Source: a virus. Taken from it: DNA of 20,185 nt. How positions within the stretch are numbered: position 1 is the first letter of the stretch; the number at the start of each line of letters is the position of its first letter. The stretch lies in the IMG/VR virus record IMGVR_UViG_3300035698_005499, positions 1-20,185 of that record; one strand, given 5' to 3'. A model generated the notes under the pieces. That model saw only the letters and a list, made by a program, of their open reading frames with translations. It was not told the origin of the DNA and did not search any database. This document shows, piece after piece, positions 19,458-20,185 of the stretch. Both the position numbers and the translations under genes were made by a program.

Positions 19458-20185
19458 CCATCGAAAAGATTATCGACAGCGACGGCGGCCGCGAGGTGCC
19501 TAGTGAGATCATCACCGACATGCCCGTCGATCTCGACGACATCGCCCGCCCGGCGGCGGCCGGCGCCGTGCTCAAACTCGACCACCGTCACGAGATCACC
19601 GTCGACGGCGTGCGCGTCGCCGTCAACCGCGACGGCAAGCTCAACGTCGGCGACATCGTCGCCATCAGGCACGACGACGGCGGCGGCTTGAAATACCGAC
19701 TCGGCCAGGCCGTCAACTTGTGGCCGGATTCTTTCGACGTCGAGATCAAAAGCGGCCGAGCCGATAGCCTCAATTGGCACGGCGCCATCATGCGGCGCTA
19801 TTTCATCAATCGCGGCGAGCTCAACAAGCTCGGCGCATGGCACGCGCTCACGCCAGTCACCGACACCATCGCCGGCATCGAGCACATGCCCGGCGACACC
19901 ATTGCCGAAGCGATCGAGCACGCGGCCTTTGAGTCGGCGCCCCGGCTCAGCACGCACCAGTCGACGACGAGCATCGACGCCGCGCTCACTCGCGCCCGCG
20001 CTTACCACCGGCAATCGCTTGACCTGGCCGGCATCAAGCAGACCGACCTCGACATCAGAGTCGTGCAAGCGATGTGCGAGCCCGTCAACGCCGTAGACCT
20101 CAGCGTCGATGAGCTCACGCACGAGCTCAGCCTATGGCGACACTTGCGAGCGATGGCCGAGACACTCGACCCCGAGAAAGCGGCG
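19454..20185 (+). CDS. Unknown protein, cut by the window edge
   Basis: Translation from the ATG at 19454 (AGGAGC at 19442-19447, ATGA overlap with the initiator stop) is open for all 244 codons to the end of the window, so the gene is partial. The N-terminus is acidic (SDGGREVPSEIITDMPVDLD), followed by a beta region (LDHRHEITVDGVRVAVNRDG, LNVGDIVAIRHDDGGG), a segment with WPDSFDVEIKSGRADSLNWH and RRYFINRGELNKLGAWHAL, and a helical C-terminal part. The place after the initiator suggests a replication or accessory role, but no family is recognised. Confidence 0.65.
   Translation, partial: MTIEKIIDSDGGREVPSEIITDMPVDLDDIARPAAAGAVLKLDHRHEITVDGVRVAVNRDGKLNVGDIVAIRHDDGGGLKYRLGQAVNLWPDSFDVEIKSGRADSLNWHGAIMRRYFINRGELNKLGAWHALTPVTDTIAGIEHMPGDTIAEAIEHAAFESAPRLSTHQSTTSIDAALTRARAYHRQSLDLAGIKQTDLDIRVVQAMCEPVNAVDLSVDELTHELSLWRHLRAMAETLDPEKAA

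Noticed and set aside
19283-20122. Minus-strand open frame (279 codons) near the right edge
   Set aside because: It lies opposite the well-started + strand gene at 19454, which has a strong Shine-Dalgarno and ATGA coupling. The antisense product is Asp/Val/Gly-rich with no family features.
1-20185. tRNA genes, integrase, attachment sites
   Set aside because: I looked for T-loop-like GGTTCRA motifs with plausible acceptor stems and for recombinase motifs and found none that can be supported.

Overview
This window is part of a tailed-phage genome, or of a prophage: every supported gene lies on the + strand, most genes are tightly packed, and the order is that of a lambda-type head-tail module. 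The DNA is GC-rich. Leucine is written mostly CTC or TTG and rarely CTG. The host cannot be fixed from the sequence. Cys-rich small proteins and a beta-rich fibre resembling ones I associate with Planctomycetota make such a host, or an uncultured relative, plausible; this is inference. No integrase, repressor, terminase or endolysin is visible, so lifestyle is open.

Layout. 1-577: two small genes of unknown role that read as one open frame, each preceded by a hairpin and a strong Shine-Dalgarno leader. 578-913: non-coding, with two terminator-like hairpins, another hairpin and a palindrome. 914-9340: head and head-tail genes in lambda order: W-position protein, portal (B), S49 protease with a nested scaffold start (C/Nu3), decoration protein (D position), major capsid (E), FI-position protein, FII-like joiner, Z-like minor tail protein, U-like tail terminator and tail tube (V position). 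9444-11490: tail chaperone G, a G-T product made by -1 frameshifting on A AAA AAG, and a short tape measure. 11500-15575: tail-tip, Cys-rich and fibre genes. 15626-16984: small membrane proteins that may form a lysis cassette, one carrying an excisionase-type helix-turn-helix. 16999-18441: small accessory genes, including a broken P-loop-like gene joined to a fragment of a fibre gene. 18438-20185: a replication-initiator candidate with four iterons inside its own gene, as in lambda O, then an unknown gene cut by the window edge.

How it works together. Gene starts fall into two classes. Sixteen starts share an extended element around CCAGGAGCAACACCATG, some with a hairpin further upstream, recalling the start-associated sequences of cluster K mycobacteriophages. 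Most others are coupled to the gene before by ATGA overlaps or very short gaps. Terminator-like hairpins of a GAGGCC/GGCCTC type separate blocks. The strongest points for follow-up are the iteron origin inside the initiator gene, the start-associated elements, the frameshifted chaperone with a DnaJ-like Cys cluster, the membrane-anchored helix-turn-helix protein, and the recombined fibre fragment.
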